A stretch of 64,000 bases of DNA. It comes from Incurvaria masculella. Lineage: Eukaryota; Arthropoda; Insecta; Lepidoptera; Incurvariidae. A program made the position numbers and the translations under genes. How positions within the stretch are numbered: position 1 is the stretch's first letter; the number at the start of each line of letters is the position of its first letter. This document shows positions 11,397-23,889 of the stretch, one piece after another. The stretch lies in contig OX335650.1 in NCBI GenBank assembly GCA_946894095.1, positions 248,001 through 312,000 of the forward strand. Reading direction: 5' to 3'. The notes below the pieces were generated by a model. That model had not been told where the DNA came from and did no database searches. It saw only the letters and a program-made list of their open reading frames with translations.

Positions 11397-12035
11397 TTCT
11401 TGGCAGCTACTGCTAAGGCAGAGAGAAGAGACCGTTCGCCTTGCACAGTTTTCTTGCTTAGTTCAACATAAGTTTAGCTTTCTTTCTCTATAAACGATAA
11501 GGAAAGGAATGTATAACGAAAACTTGGGAAATGGGAAACGATTTGATTGATCTGTTTGACTTGACACTTGGCATTTGGTGTTGCCTAAAATATTCAAATA
11601 AAGTTGCTTATTCTGAAGAATAATGACGTCATTAGCAACTCCCTGATGCCATCCCGCTGAGGTATCTCCATAAAATACGAAGAACCTTCGATGGTTTTTG
11701 AGTGTGAGCAATGAGAAATCAGATAGCAGGTTTTTTCAAGGACACAATCAAGCTTCACAACGGCGATTCATAATGCTAAGGAAATTGCGCTGAATCATCT
11801 CAATGTCTTGTGCATATTTATCGTAGAAATACATTGGGATAGGGGCCACTTTACCTACCTCTACATATATATATTTTTTCCAAATCGGTTCAGACATCTT
11901 AGAGTAATCGGTGAACATACATATAAAAAGATTTTCGACGAATTGAGAACCTTTTTTTTGAAGTTGGTTATAAATACAATTATGATAAGAAGTTATGGCT
12001 CATTATTATTTCGCAAAACTGAACAATGAAGAATT
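11397..12035. other. Upstream region of MAGT1
   Basis: AT-rich, with no recognised repeat or gene. The MAGT1 promoter should lie at its left edge. I see no clear TATA box. Confidence 0.4.
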
Positions 12036-12039
12036 GTCG

Positions 12040-12755
12040 GCATGGATATTTGCCGGTCCCCTCGACTCTGCGTAGAACGGCATAATGTAGCAAGTACTGT
12101 AACACCTGGCAGCACTAACATTTACACTTCTGATTGGCCGGTGAAAATGACACGACACCGGTTCAGTTCGGTAGTCCATATGTCCATCGCCAATATCTGC
12201 ATCGCCACCATCAACCTCACCAATATCTGCATCGCCAACATATGCATCGCCAATATCTCCATCGCCAGCGACGGAGCTGCGACCTGACCGCAAATCCGTC
12301 GCCAACGACCGGAGACGCATATGCGTCGCCAAAAACTGGAGGCGCCGATGCGTCGCCAAAGTGGGTATGGTGATATGTTAATTAGGTTGGGTTAAGTTAG
12401 TTTAGGTTTGGTTATTTTGGTTAGGTTCGGTTAAGTTACGAAAATAACACGACACCGGTTCCGTTCGGTAGTCCATATGTCCATCGCCAATATCTGCATC
12501 GCCAACATATGCATCGCCAATATCTCCATCGCCAGCGACGGAGCTGCGGCCGGACCGCCGATCCGTCGCCAACGACCGGAGACGCATATGCGTCGCCAAA
12601 AACTGGAGGCGCAGATGCGTCGCCAAAGTGGGTATGGTGATATGTTAATTAGGTTGGGTTAAGTAAGGCTAGGTTTGGTTAGGTTAGGTTGTGTTAGGTT
12701 AGGTTAGGTTACGTTAGGTTGGATTAGGTTAGGTTTTGTTGGGTTAGGTTCTTTA
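12040..12755. repeat. Two ~300-bp tandem units of CATCGCCAA-type minirepeats ending in a TTAGG-like tract
   Basis: The unit starting CATATGTCCATCGCCAATAT at about 12177 recurs at about 12474. Each contains several 15-18-bp 'CATCGCCAAYAT' minirepeats, then GACCGGAGACGCATATGCGT and GTGATATGTTAATTAGGTTG. The second unit runs into about 90 bases of irregular (TTAGG)-like sequence, GTTAGGTTAGGTTAGGTTAC and variants. TTAGG is the insect telomere motif, but the copies here are irregular and internal. Confidence 0.75.
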
Positions 12756-12759
12756 ACAA

Positions 12760-13100
12760 AAACGACACGTTCTTATTCTTACGTTTTCTCTTAATTATAT
12801 ACTGATTTTAAGAAAATGACTTCTTCGGACTAGTTTTTATTAATGAATATTTTCTTAAACCAAATGGTTTTTCCCGTATCGATTATAAAATATACTGTCA
12901 AGATCTATGTTTGCATGTTTTATTGTTTTTAATATACCTGTTAGAGGAAAATATTGCCTAATATACATTGAAAAAAAGTTGTCTCTTTTACCTTCAGTTC
13001 AGCTTTTTTTTAATGAAAAATACAGATATTTACATAAAAAATCCAAAGTTACCTTTCGGTTAGACCATATTAATAAACCATATAACCGAAAGTTACAAAC
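12760..13100. other. AT-rich spacer
   Basis: I recognise no gene or repeat family here. Confidence 0.5.
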
Positions 13101-13465
13101 CAAAGCCTCGGTAGCCCAGTTAAGTGAAACAACTCTGAGCGCGGTAGGGTTCTAGATGGGTGACCGTTTTCAATCGCTTTGGCCGTGGTTCGTATTCCAC
13201 GTCAAACTGTAGGTAGTTAGGTACTTACTTAACTAGGTGGTAGGGTTGATGCCGCAATGGTTGGTACCATCGCATTGAATGAACGACGGTCGAAGCGGCA
13301 ATGAAAATGGTTCGTATTTTCCATCCAGTTTAATCTAGCCGAGCCATTGATTTATATATTACTTAGCCGAGCAATACAAGGAAGGTCCCGGCATGGTACC
13401 TAGTTCCCACTTGGTGTTTTATGCTAATATCATGACATGGTACTAGTTATCCGTTTCCAGATACA
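13101..13465 (+). mobile_element. 5S-rRNA-headed SINE
   Basis: The head CCTCGGTAGCCCAGT leads into GGTTCTAGATGGGTGACC, a clear match to the 5S rRNA 'TTGGATGGGTGACC' control region. The body follows (GGCCGTGGTTCGTATTCCAC, TAGGTGGTAGGGTT, GTACCATCGCATTGAATGA, GGAAGGTCCCGGCATGG). Confidence 0.8.
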
Positions 13466-13727
13466 TAATCAACAAGCTGATGTTATGTAACCATGCTATA
13501 TAAGAAACTGCAAGTAAAGTTGGTGAATGTAATTTAAGTAAATAAGTTGCAATGTGTACGTTTAGGTCGGTGTGTATGAAATATAAAGGTGTAAGGGTGC
13601 GTAAGAGGGTGTATTTGCGGGTAAGGGTATGCACTCTGGGTATGCATGATATCTGTGTTGTTAGTCATGGAGAGGGTAGGAGTGAAATCAGCGTTTATAT
13701 ATTTCGCATTCCCGAATGCATAAGTTT

Positions 13728-14013
13728 TTTAGGGTTCCGTACCCAAAGGGTGAAAACGGAACCATATTACTAAGCCTCCGCTGTCTGTCCGTCCGTCCGT
13801 CCGTCCGTCCGTCTGTCACAGGGCTGTATCTCATCAACTGCTGCTGAAATTTTCACAGAGTATGTATTTATTTTGCCGCTATAACAACATATAGGTAAAA
13901 TAAAAAAATAACAAAAATTAAAGGGGGGGGCCCATACAAAAAACGTGATTTTTTGGTGTTGATGGTACGGAACCCGTCGTGTACGAATCCGACTCGCATT
14001 TGGCCGGTTTTTT
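13728..14013 (+). repeat. 'GGTTCCGTA/GGCCAAGTGCG' interspersed repeat, copy 2
   Basis: It starts TTTTTTAGGGTTCCGTACCC, has six or more TCCG units after AAGCCTCCGCTGTC, and ends CATTTGGCCGGTTTTTTT. Confidence 0.85.
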
Positions 14014-14390
14014 TACTGTACTGTACGATGTTTTTTTTATCAAATTTACTTTAGCCCTGTACCTTGACCTAAATTAAATACAATTTGCTTACACACAATA
14101 TGTATGGGGAGGACGAATATTTTTAAGTCGTACATCAAAATGTTTTCGAGCTCCATATATGCTGTGATTAACGTTTCGACCATACGTCCGTTAACCCCCT
14201 GTATGTACTTGTTGGTTGTAATTGATTGTTCCTCCTAAGTTAAGTTAAGATCTCCATTATAATATGTGTGTTCGTCTAAAATTATATATTTTTTTAAATT
14301 AAACTCTAACCCTTAAAAACGCTAATGAACTTATTTTGTGACGCTGAGGTCTATTTTTAGGAAATAAATCAGCGAAAAAAGTGTTCTTAA

Positions 14391-14932
14391 GGTGGCCTAA
14401 CCCGCTCATCTCCCCATACAAAAGGTGAAAGAAGATCACGCCCATATTTCTTGTCAAAGATCCAAAATTTTGCTCAAAATACCTTAATTTGATCGAACTA
14501 GATGTCTGATGACCATTGGCATTGTAAAATTGTGTTTGGTTTATAAGTTATAAGGTCCGAAAGTTCGAATTTTTCGCGCGTTTTATACAATAACTTTGGA
14601 GGTAGATTACGCAATGATAAAGTAAGAACATCGTAAAAATATTAGTCATCAGACATACCCTATTTAATCAAGATTTATGATCTATTTGGTTTTTCTTAGA
14701 TTTTTGACTACAGCGGTCGTAATTTAGTTTTAGCTATAAGTCGTTTTGAAATTAATATTTTCGTAAATCTTACCAAATCATACACTATGCACATTGTCTT
14801 TTATGTGGACATGTTGCATCTTCCTCATCACGGAGCCTGACTTATTATTTGAAACAGAGAAGGTCCCAGAGCGCAACAGCACGGTTTTGTACCGTGCCCG
14901 CGATTGAGTCAGTGCCGCCGGGAAGGGACACC
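14391..14932. mobile_element. Non-autonomous TTAA-flanked element (piggyBac-type MITE candidate), copy 1
   Basis: It is flanked by TTAA at 14387-14390 and 14933-14936. The ends are GGTGGCCTAACCCG and the inverse of CGGGAAGGGACACC. The body shares long blocks with 54393-54919 (TCCCCATACAAAAGG, AAGAAGATCACGCCCATATT, GAGCGCAACAGCACGG). There is no ORF. Confidence 0.75.
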
Positions 14933-14936
14933 TTAA

Positions 14937-16863
14937 AAGGCAGGCCCGAAATGGTTTTCGATCAATTAAAAATGTAATATATGTATATTGTCACGTAGTT
15001 GAAACGAGACCTACTGGTGGTTGTAATGATCCATGAACTTGGCAGGAAACAATAATTTAGGCTCTTTTAAGTAAAATTTCGACAGGAGTCCTGGTTTTTC
15101 GGAAAAAGTATAAAACGATTACGTAAAAAAAATGTAATTACTCCTTTTGCATTTAAATTGAGCCCCAGGACGCAAACATTTTCTGCCCACAAGTTTTGTA
15201 AATAGAATCACTGGAAGGTATTTATAATTCATCACCTTTTATTATTAGTTTTATTTGTGATAACTTCACCAACTGACCCTGCACCCTCTCGGAAACGAAG
15301 GGGTCCAGCATCAGAGGGTGGAGGTCCCACCGAGTGACCTGCACAGGGGATCCTGGGTGGACTTACAACTTGGAAGACAACATCGCCAATTGGGCCGTGA
15401 GACGAACACATAGTCCAGCGGGTCCTCCATCGGTTGGAGTGAAGCGATCTCTTCAGGCTGTACCGATATCAAAATTGGAAGAAGAAAAATAAATCCTACA
15501 TGAAATTCACATTTTATTCGTGACAGTATGTGATTTACGACCAATACGACCAATATAATGGCTTTCGAAAATAATGAAAATGTAGTTTTTTATCAACTAT
15601 TTTTTTCCTTTTTGTTGCTAATACCTTTTAGCTTACCGTTAAACAAGAGCTATAGTTACAGAATAAGTAATAATTACTATAGTGACTGGAAGGTGGACTG
15701 ATGTACATTTAAGCTAGACTTAAATGAGGTTATCTGGTTAGACCCGCCGAAACGTCAAAAGCCACTAGAATACACATTCTAGGGATTCAATTAAAATATG
15801 TAACAACATTTTCCTGCATTAATTTTTTTAATAATGTTTTCAAAGACTTATCATAGAGTCATAATGGAGATTTCTGTATCCTCTCATCTCTCAAACGGGC
15901 CTAGTTTGAAGAAAGAGACGTCGAAGTTAAACAATTTCACATTAAACCGCATTGAGGCCACTCAATCCTTCCTTATTCTTAACTTCCCAGGCTAGACCCA
16001 ACAACCAGCACCCGTTCACGAGCATCGAGCTAAAACAAGAAACATGTGTGAACCATTTGCACGTTTAGTTACTATCAGTTCTGTAATGAAGTACTACAGT
16101 GACCTGATCGCATAGTTACGTAACGAAAAGCAACATTTGTTGTAAGTTTGGTGATCTTTTAACTATAGTAGTTCGACGAAATAAACTAATAATCAAAGAT
16201 AATCTAGCCTATACTGTTCATAAGAAGCGATATGTTGATTCATCCGTTGACTTTGCTTTTGCGTTGATCTCTCTTTGTGCAACCGTGATTTAAGTATAGA
16301 ACCATGCAGAAAACTCTCTATAACACGATTTACACCATGTTGAATGCAGCGATATAAAGTCCGGGTAAAATATGATCAGCTGTTTCGGAGGGATATTTGT
16401 AACTGGGAAAATTCAGGAAACCCTATAACGTGCTATATCGTTACGCTATAACGTAACTATCCCCTAATAACACCTAATTAAAAAATGTCACCACCGAACA
16501 GTCGATGTTTGTCTTCTACATACATATGTTTACTGTTTTATGTACCGGTTGATCAAATAGTAAATTATGAGCATTAAAAAAAATCCCACCAGGATTTCAG
16601 GTTTTCCAAATTCGGAGAAACTTATCAAAAAGATCCAACAATAATAATGGTTGCTCCTAGATTTTCGTACCGTAAGGCACGTTTTTATCTACACAATTTA
16701 CTGCAAGTATCTTTGATACCATTCCAATAAAAATAATCTTCAGTTCACTGCCTGCGACTTTAGGAAAAATGTACGCTTCCGTGGACTTGTCACTCGGCCG
16801 CAGGCTGCAGCGGTCATCGATCTCTGCGGGTCACCCATCGAACGTTCCTTCGCCGCACCGAGT
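14937..16863. other. Intergenic AT-rich region
   Basis: No gene is recognised. A short block near 15990-16030 (CACCCGTTCACGAGCATCGA) recurs inverted near 46885-46915, so part of it belongs to a dispersed repeat. Confidence 0.5.
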
Positions 16864-17544
16864 CTATTCCGTGGGCACACACTTCCCCCTCACCCGCGAG
16901 TCCCCGCCCTTGCACGAGCCGACTGCGTTGAACGCGTCTCGGTTGTCCAAGCTATCGATGGTGACGCCGCGGTCGCTCAACGCCGCCTCCGCTGTGCCGT
17001 TGGACCTCTCCGTCTTCACGATGTTCCCATCGCCGGGAGGGGTGGTCATTTCCTCTACTCCCTTCGTCGAGTTCTTCTTCGGCAGCATCGGTTCGAAATA
17101 TATTTTACCGTCATCGCTCGACGGAGGCTTCGCGACGGTCGAGCCCCCCCCGGCACCCTTCTCGTCGTCGCTCGCGAAGTATATCCTGGAGTCCCCGCCG
17201 GGTGCCGGGGTCGCGTCCGGCGCGCGAGATCGTCGCTCCGCAGTGACGTTTCCCCGCCGAGCTCGCGGCGGCGTGTCGAGCGACGCGGGTGCGTGCGGCT
17301 CGCCCGGGTACCGGATGCGCTGCACGCTCCCGCTCGCTTCTGGTCCATCCTTCACGCCTCGCCGCTCGCCGCTGAGGTTATCTCGAGCCGCAGTTTCGTA
17401 ATCCACTTCGATGACACGTTTCGCCTCTTGCGAAGTGATAAACGTGACCTCCGACAGCGGGCCGTCCAGTAAGTTTTCCGAATATTCAACTACACCGGCG
17501 TCAGCGATGAAAAATAACGCCATTAAATACGTGATTGGCAACAT
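16864..17544 (-). CDS. Secreted proprotein with C-terminal two-cysteine module (226 residues)
   Basis: Uninterrupted ORF, GC-rich against AT-rich flanks. It opens with a signal peptide (MLPITYLMALFFIADAG). The middle is low-complexity, rich in Arg, Pro, Gly and Asp. It holds two short repeats (GGDSRIYF and SDDGKIYF), possible N-glycosylation sites (NVT, NST, NGT) and several basic clusters. The only two cysteines are near the end, C211 and C222, in CKGGDSRVRGKCVPTE. This 16-residue tail and the DNR eleven residues before its first cysteine align without gaps to the 82-residue protein at 25870-26118. The spacing C-x2-G-x5-G-[KR]-C resembles the insect ENF/growth-blocking-peptide cytokine pattern, whose active peptide is cut from the precursor's C-terminus. 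That assignment is inference. No other family is recognised. Confidence 0.75.
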   Translation of the reverse strand: MLPITYLMALFFIADAGVVEYSENLLDGPLSEVTFITSQEAKRVIEVDYETAARDNLSGERRGVKDGPEASGSVQRIRYPGEPHAPASLDTPPRARRGNVTAERRSRAPDATPAPGGDSRIYFASDDEKGAGGGSTVAKPPSSDDGKIYFEPMLPKKNSTKGVEEMTTPPGDGNIVKTERSNGTAEAALSDRGVTIDSLDNRDAFNAVGSCKGGDSRVRGKCVPTE

Positions 17545-17845
17545 TTTAGTGAAATAGTTTTAACTTTATGTAGTGACTTGCGCGTGCCTCAACTGAGTAA
17601 ACAACAATGAGAAGCGGCAAACCATTCTACTTCCCAGAGTAATTCGATCAGAAAGGGAGAAGGCGTAAATAATACTTACATTACAATCTAGCCAATATGA
17701 ACATTTCGAACCACTCAATTCGAGCACTATGAATAATCATTAAAAGTAAGCAAAACTTTGTTGAAAAGCATACCTTCCTCGATCATCGTCACTACATATT
17801 CCGAGCAAAGAAAAGCAAGTTGAATTATTCTCAACTATAGAACAC
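17545..17845. other. Upstream region of the 16.9-kb secreted-protein gene
   Basis: AT-rich, with nothing recognised before the truncated LINE begins. Confidence 0.4.
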
Positions 17846-20117
17846 AAGTAACCAAACTACTACATTGCTTCTCCCCTGGCACATATTTTCAATATCAGCC
17901 TTGAAACTGGTACAGTCCCTCAAATATACAAAATTAGTAATCTAGTACCGATCTATAAAAGTGGCCCATCAAATGAAGTGTCTAAGTATCGTCCAATTTC
18001 CTTGTTGTGCATTTTCGCGAAGCTACTTGAAAAAATCGTTAATGCCAGATGATATAACTTTTTAGAAAGCAACAATATCATATCAAATAGACAGTTTGGT
18101 TTCCGAACCAAGAAATCCACGGAGGATGCAGTAAAACTTCTTTCTGACACCATAACTCAACACCTAGACAGGGGAGAAAGGTGCATTGGTATATTTTTAG
18201 ATCTTGCAAAAGCCTTCGATACTGTATCAATCCCACTCTTACTCAGGAAGATGGAGCTAATGGGTATCCGAGGAATAGCACTTGAATGGTTTAGAAGTTA
18301 CTTAAACTTGAGGCAGCAAGCAGTTAAAATAGGCGATCAGATCAGTGCCTTAGCTTATACTAAATTTGGAGTGCCACAAGGTAGTGTACTGGGGCCAACG
18401 CTTTTCCTCGTTTACATTAATGGTCTCTGCAAAATCAATATAATTAAAGGTTCGGTGATAACATTTGCAGACGACACTGTAGTACTGTTTCATGCAAAGA
18501 CTTGGGAGAGTGTTGCGGATCTTGCACAAAATGGCATAAATACCATTACAAAATGGCTCAGGACTAATCTCCTAACCCTAAACGTGTCAAAAACGAAATA
18601 CCTTTGCTTTCATATTACCGAAGCTACCCGTCCACCGGAATTCGTCATTAAAATACACCATTGTACACTAATGTCATCTCCCACATGCACATGTGAAGCT
18701 ATTATTCGAACAAATCAGACTAAATATTTGGGGGTTATTATTGATGAACGCTTATCCTGGGCACCACACATTGATACCTTAGCCGGTCGAGTCAGAAAAT
18801 TAATGCGCATCTTCAGATCTATACGACAAATTGCCAATTCTAGACTACTAAAAATAGTTTACATTGCATTGTGCCAATCAGTAATCTGCTATTCTATCAG
18901 CGTCTGGGGTGGAGCGATCAAGACCGCAATGCTTAAAGTTGAAAGGGCTCAAAGAGCTGTTATAAAAGTTATGCATCGCAAACACTTTCGATATCCTACG
19001 GAATTACTTTACAATGAATGCAATTTACTGCCTGTAAGAAAATTATACGTTAAATGTATCACGCTTAATTTTCACAAAGAAGCTTCCTTACACATCAACA
19101 CTTCAAACTCTCGATCAAAACGATTAGATACCTGGGTAGTACCTCAAACTAAAACAGTTTTTGCACAAAGATCTCACTCGTTCCTCGGCCCATACATCTA
19201 TAATTATGTCCATAAAATTTGTAATATAAAGGACCTATCAAGCTACCAATGCAAAAAAACTATTACAAATTGGCTAACAGATCTAGATTACAACAGTACC
19301 GAGAATATATTAACAATAACAAAGTAATGTACAAATAGTCACTTCAACAGTTGAGTTCTAATACACACACATATTAATAGATCAAAACTATCAATACTAC
19401 AATGACAAATTCCTCTCGAAAAAAAAAAAAATATAATCTAAAAATTACAAAATTATACTATTTATTATATATATTTATTGCTAGGTTGTGTTTTATAGGA
19501 TGTATATGGAAAAACATTCTACTATGTTACATTTATTGTTATGCAATGCTACATTCTCGCTCATTAAATAGATACCTCAACAAACACACTGAAATAATTC
19601 CTAAAATTAATCAAATTTAAAACGACGTCAATGTCCTAAATGTCTTATGTAACGCAAGTTATAACTTCTACAGATTTGTTTGTACTTACCCTCAACTGTG
19701 ATTCATTTATCTTGCAGCTGGTAAATACCAGGAGCCAAGTAACACTAACATTTTTAATGAAATACAGTGTATTGAACATTAATTGCTTGGATATGCGAAC
19801 AATGTATTTATACACTTTATAATATATGTTAATATTATCTGGAAAAAAAACACCTACACTACTCTCAACTATAACCTACCATCTTCCGACGAAAGACCCT
19901 CTCTCCCATAGCACAGGGAATCCTATTTTGGGAGACAGGGATCCTACAAAATTTAACTACTACATGTTAAAGTATAAAGTAAAAATACATTCAATGAACA
20001 CGATACATACTTACATTACTACACTATCTGAAACCTGTTGATTTGTTTATTATTCTTGTACTTGTACTGAACTTGCTTAATCAGTGAAATAAAGATTATT
20101 ATTATTATTATTATATT
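17845..20117 (+). mobile_element. 5'-truncated non-LTR retrotransposon (LINE), reverse transcriptase nearly intact, (ATT)n tail
   Basis: The readable frame begins near IASPLAHIFN at about 17860, passes YRPISLL and FLDLAKAFD, and continues in the open frame 18251-19327 with GVPQGSVLGP and the catalytic FADDT. One TGA at about 18050 breaks the reverse transcriptase between the motifs KIVNAR and YNFLES. The endonuclease and ORF1 are missing. After the stop come about 790 bases of 3' region ending AATAAAG and ATT repeats. The motifs place it in the Jockey/CR1/I group; I cannot fix the clade. The break and truncation make it immobile. Confidence 0.85.
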
Positions 20118-21094
20118 ACTACTCCAAAAATTTGGATTTAGTCGGAAGTGAATTTACCAACGAAGGTCACTATGAAAGTAGATTAAATTGCGTGCGTCGA
20201 AATTACTTACATAATCTGTGGCCTGCCGGTCCAAATGTAAACCAGGTACTTATTCTTTGACTTATCTATATTTCAAATCACGGATAATCTTTTATTGTGT
20301 GACTACTTTTTTCCAAACTAAAATGATAAAAACAATTCCAATTAAAAATCTCTCACAAATTGCAACGTTTAAAAAAAACCACAGGCGGCCGATGCGATGC
20401 TGGATTCTGGGCATTGCAGAAGTTTCATGCTTATTTAGCACGTTTCTGGGCAAGCAGTTCATCCTGCGTATTTTTCGGTCAAATAGACCGAGGACCGATG
20501 TTTAGCACTTGAACAATCTCCATCAAACTTCATTAAAACCCTGTATAGTTACTTATTTGCCTATTGAAGTGACGTAAACATTTGGATACCTGCTCCTGCG
20601 ATGAAGTGACGCACGCAAGGTGCAAGAGTTATGATGGGCATTCATATTGGGCAAAAAACTGACTTCTCGCTCCTGCTTCTTGTGTTGCAGACATAATGAC
20701 CGTTACCTGGCAATTAGGACTCAATGTGAACAACAAACGTATTGTTTAGTAAGTATGTAATCAATAATAGCAGAAATTCCACAAGGACACTATGATTCAC
20801 ACGATTCACAGCGTTGATGAGTATGTACAGTCGTTACTTATCAAATGTATACACTGGAAAGAGAAGGAATTTCTAAGTCCCTTTTGCTCTATGTTTGACG
20901 TCAGCATGTCAGAAAGAGATCTCAAATTTGTCTCTATTTCCGGTGTATAGATTTCAGACGAAACGACTGTACGATCCTATTCAGGTAGTAATTCTGGTAC
21001 CTACCTACTCGCCTACCTATGACCCGATCGATTGCACTATTAACGAGTTGATTATGCTTCCCGTGCATGTAACTAGAGCGGAGAAAGGGATTCG
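20118..21094. other. Intergenic AT-rich region
   Basis: I recognise no gene or repeat family. Confidence 0.4.
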
Positions 21095-21235
21095 TCGTGT
21101 GTGGTTGGTATTCCACGTAAATCTAGGTTATATGGGTTGACCTAATTAAATTGGTTGATTGGGTTAATCCCGCCCAGGTTAGTACCATCGCAGCGATGGT
21201 CGAAGCGGGAATAAAAAAGGTACCTGCTAAGTTGT
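21095..21235 (+). repeat. SINE body fragment
   Basis: GGTTGGTATTCCACGTAAAT, GGTTAATCCCGCCCAGGTTA and GATGGTCGAAGCGGGAAT are the family body. Head and tail are missing. Confidence 0.6.
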
Positions 21236-21557
21236 TTAAAATTAAGCTGGATGCATCGACATACCAAAGCAATAGACCGACAATCAGACTCGTCTCCATA
21301 CAAACGCCCGTGCCACCGATAAGAAAGGCTTCAGTGTTGCTGTTATTCCTATTTTAATTTGCCCGCTTATTGAATACAATTTGGTTTTCTATATTATCAA
21401 CACGATTGCTTAAATACGTGAAATTCGTTATAATTAATTTAGTAAAATAGTGTTAGATCAAATTCAATATATAAAAGATAACAAACACCGGACTTCTTAC
21501 AAAGAAACGATCCCGGAAAAGAACAAATTACTTTATTTTGCATCCTGGTATCCCATA

Positions 21558-22227
21558 CAGGCCAAGCAACGGGGGTGTCTAACTTGACGCTCAGACCGTC
21601 AACATTTCATTTTACTTACTTTTAATATCCAATCGTTTAGTACTCATTTTGCTCAACGCGCTAAGCAACGTGTACCACACAGCGCGAGCGATACAGCGCC
21701 ATCGCATAGCTTTATATATTTTTTTCTGGCACAACTAACGATGTAAAAAAATATTTATCTGCTGTACAATTGAGAACACATATATGTGACCTCATAATAC
21801 ATGTTTGTATTGTGAGTAGAGCTAGGTATTTACTGAGCGCCACCAATTTACCTTAGCAAACTGGTCTATCAGTGGGAAATATTCAACGTCCTGTAGTTAT
21901 AGATGCGAACGCGTACTAAACTTACTTTTGGGTGTACTGAACGTTTCAAAACATGGCCTTATAGAATATCATTTTCAAAAATTAAAAATGTCCAAATGGA
22001 AAAACGTCAAGTTTTTTTTTGTCTAGATGTTTATTTGGGGCTTAAGCCGTCACCGACTATGCCAGCCCCATAGTGACTTTAAGAATATAGTTTTCTACTA
22101 CTACTATTACTACTACTACTACTACTATTCAGTACAAAATGAGTACTAAACGATGGGATATAAAAGTAGGTAAAATGAAATGTTGGCAGTCTGAGCGTTA
22201 AGTTAGAAACCCCCGTTGCTTGGCCTG
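21558..22227. mobile_element. MITE with ~94-bp terminal inverted repeats and TA target site
   Basis: The left end CAGGCCAAGCAACGGGGGTG and the following 75 bases are mirrored at 22135-22227 (GTTAAGTTAGAAACCCCCGT, then TGCTTGGCCTG). Both ends abut TA, as for Tc1/mariner-type elements. The interior is AT-rich with a TAC/ACT microsatellite (about 22095-22130) and no ORF. Confidence 0.75.
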
Positions 22228-22269
22228 TATTTACTCAATCTTAACCGTACAAAATAAACAATGAAGTGT

Positions 22270-22345
22270 ACAAATCTGTACAGAATGACTACTAAACGAC
22301 TGCATTTAAAAAATAAAATTTTTCTTTAGGGCGTTTCTAACTTGA
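22270..22345. repeat. Fragment of the same MITE's end
   Basis: GACTACTAAACGACTGCA and GGGCGTTTCTAACTTGACG resemble the inner and outer parts of the 21558-22227 repeat arm. This gives a second, broken right end next to the full element. Confidence 0.5.
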
Positions 22346-22659
22346 CGGAGCCCGCGGTCGTTACCGTATTATTATTCCGGACGAAATGTTTTCTTGATTT
22401 TTATCTAGTGTATCTTAGTATGTTTGCCTATGATAAGTTATAATACGGATCTTTGTATTCCATTCACTCCGATTTTTATACCTTTTGACCGCGTATTTCG
22501 GCACTTTGTCGCAATTCAAAGCCCGTAGATGGCACGTACGCTCGGATGTCAAGTCGACCACGGACTGACATGCAGTAGGGCATCAACGAGCGGATAGGGC
22601 GCATCTTACGTGGTACGCGGGGAAAAGCTGATGGTGCGTCTATTGCTTTGGTATGTCGA

Positions 22660-22800
22660 TGGCTGGATGGAAAACGCATTTTGATGTAGCCATGCAAAAA
22701 TATGGTCCTGGCATGGCACCTGGTTCCCATGTGGTGTGTTGGGCTCATATCATGACAGCAGGTGTGCTGGTAGCCACTTAGGTCTAATCACGTAAAAAAA
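22660..22800 (+). repeat. SINE tail fragment
   Basis: GGTCCTGGCATGGCACCTGG, TTGGGCTCATATCATGAC and an A-rich CGTAAAAAAA end match the family tail. Confidence 0.65.
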
Positions 22801-23184
22801 TAGGAAAAAATGATAAAATCACTGAATAATATGCACTGTAACTGACTCACAGTCAAGCCATGAGTTTTCTATTCATAGATGCCTAGGAAATGGAGACTGC
22901 CGCAATAACCGTAATTACGTCCATTCGGTTCAGTCAGAAATTACCAATCTGAATCAAAGCAGTCGGCAGACTATTCATGCTCCGTGTTTACACCATAGAC
23001 CTAGCGCTATTTCTATGGTTTACACACTCGTACTACATATAGGTACAGACGAAAGGTCTTATTTCTCACAATTGTGGACTTTCACCTTATAGGTACCAGG
23101 TGAACCAAGAAGCCGGAAGGAATGAGATGATGATTTTTCTTCAATCGTACTTTTTTGCATAGATCCCTTGTGATGTTGCCTTGC

Positions 23185-23310
23185 TTATAAAAGGGAAGGT
23201 CCTGGCATGGCACCTAATTCCTTCGGGAATGTGGTTTATTGGGCTAATATCATAACGGTAGTTGTGTGGTATTAGCTATCCATGTCAGGTCGCATAAAAA
23301 AAATGTGGGG
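23185..23310 (+). repeat. SINE tail fragment
   Basis: GGAAGGTCCTGGCATGGCAC, CCTTCGGGAATGTGG, GGGCTAATATCATAACGG and CGCATAAAAAAAA match the family tail. Confidence 0.65.
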
Positions 23311-23629
23311 CACTGTGTGTGTAACATTCTCATTGTACCATTTTGACGTTTCTATCTTAGATGAGAAATGTTCCTTTTTCATCTAAGGTCTCTATAGGAT
23401 TGTCCGTAGCTGAAAATTCATGTTTAGCTTAGAGGAATTGATGCTCAACTAATGTGATTTGTTTTTTTTTGTTTTTTGTTTCCGTAAGCGCGCGCATGAA
23501 TTTTCCGAGTTGTTTGCGACGCCACATTTTTTTTAATGTAAAGCGCGGTTCCCGATGACACCCATGAGCGTTCGAACTTTTAAGGAGGCTGCGAAAACCG
23601 CAGCGAAGCATAGAAACTGTACTTCCATA

Positions 23630-23765
23630 CAAATCCATACTAATATTATAAATACAAAAGCAACTCTGTCTGTCTGTTACGTTTTCACACCTAAACCGCA
23701 GAACTAATTTTGATGTTTGTTAAGCGAGAGTCTGGTCCTTGGACATAGGCTACCTATTGTGGCGA
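23630..23765 (+). repeat. Lepidopteran 'TACTAATATTATAAAT' repeat fragment
   Basis: TACTAATATTATAAATACAA, TCTGTCTGTTACGTTTTCAC, CCTAAACCGCAGAACTAATT and GGACATAGGCTAC make up a repeat very common in Lepidoptera, often linked to Helitron-like elements. No further part is visible. Confidence 0.6.
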
Positions 23766-23889
23766 ATATTGTTCGCCGATTGTATGCGATGTTGCAACAA
23801 GACCATAAAGCACACGTTAAGCATACATAATAACAACATGACTTTTCTCCAGAGGGGTGGGCAGAGAAAAGAGCGCATGCAGAGCCCGC

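Noticed and set aside
16769..17401. 210-codon + strand ORF
   Set aside because: It lies opposite the secreted protein at 16864-17544, which has the signal peptide and the module shared with 25870-26118. The + frame is a GC-rich shadow.
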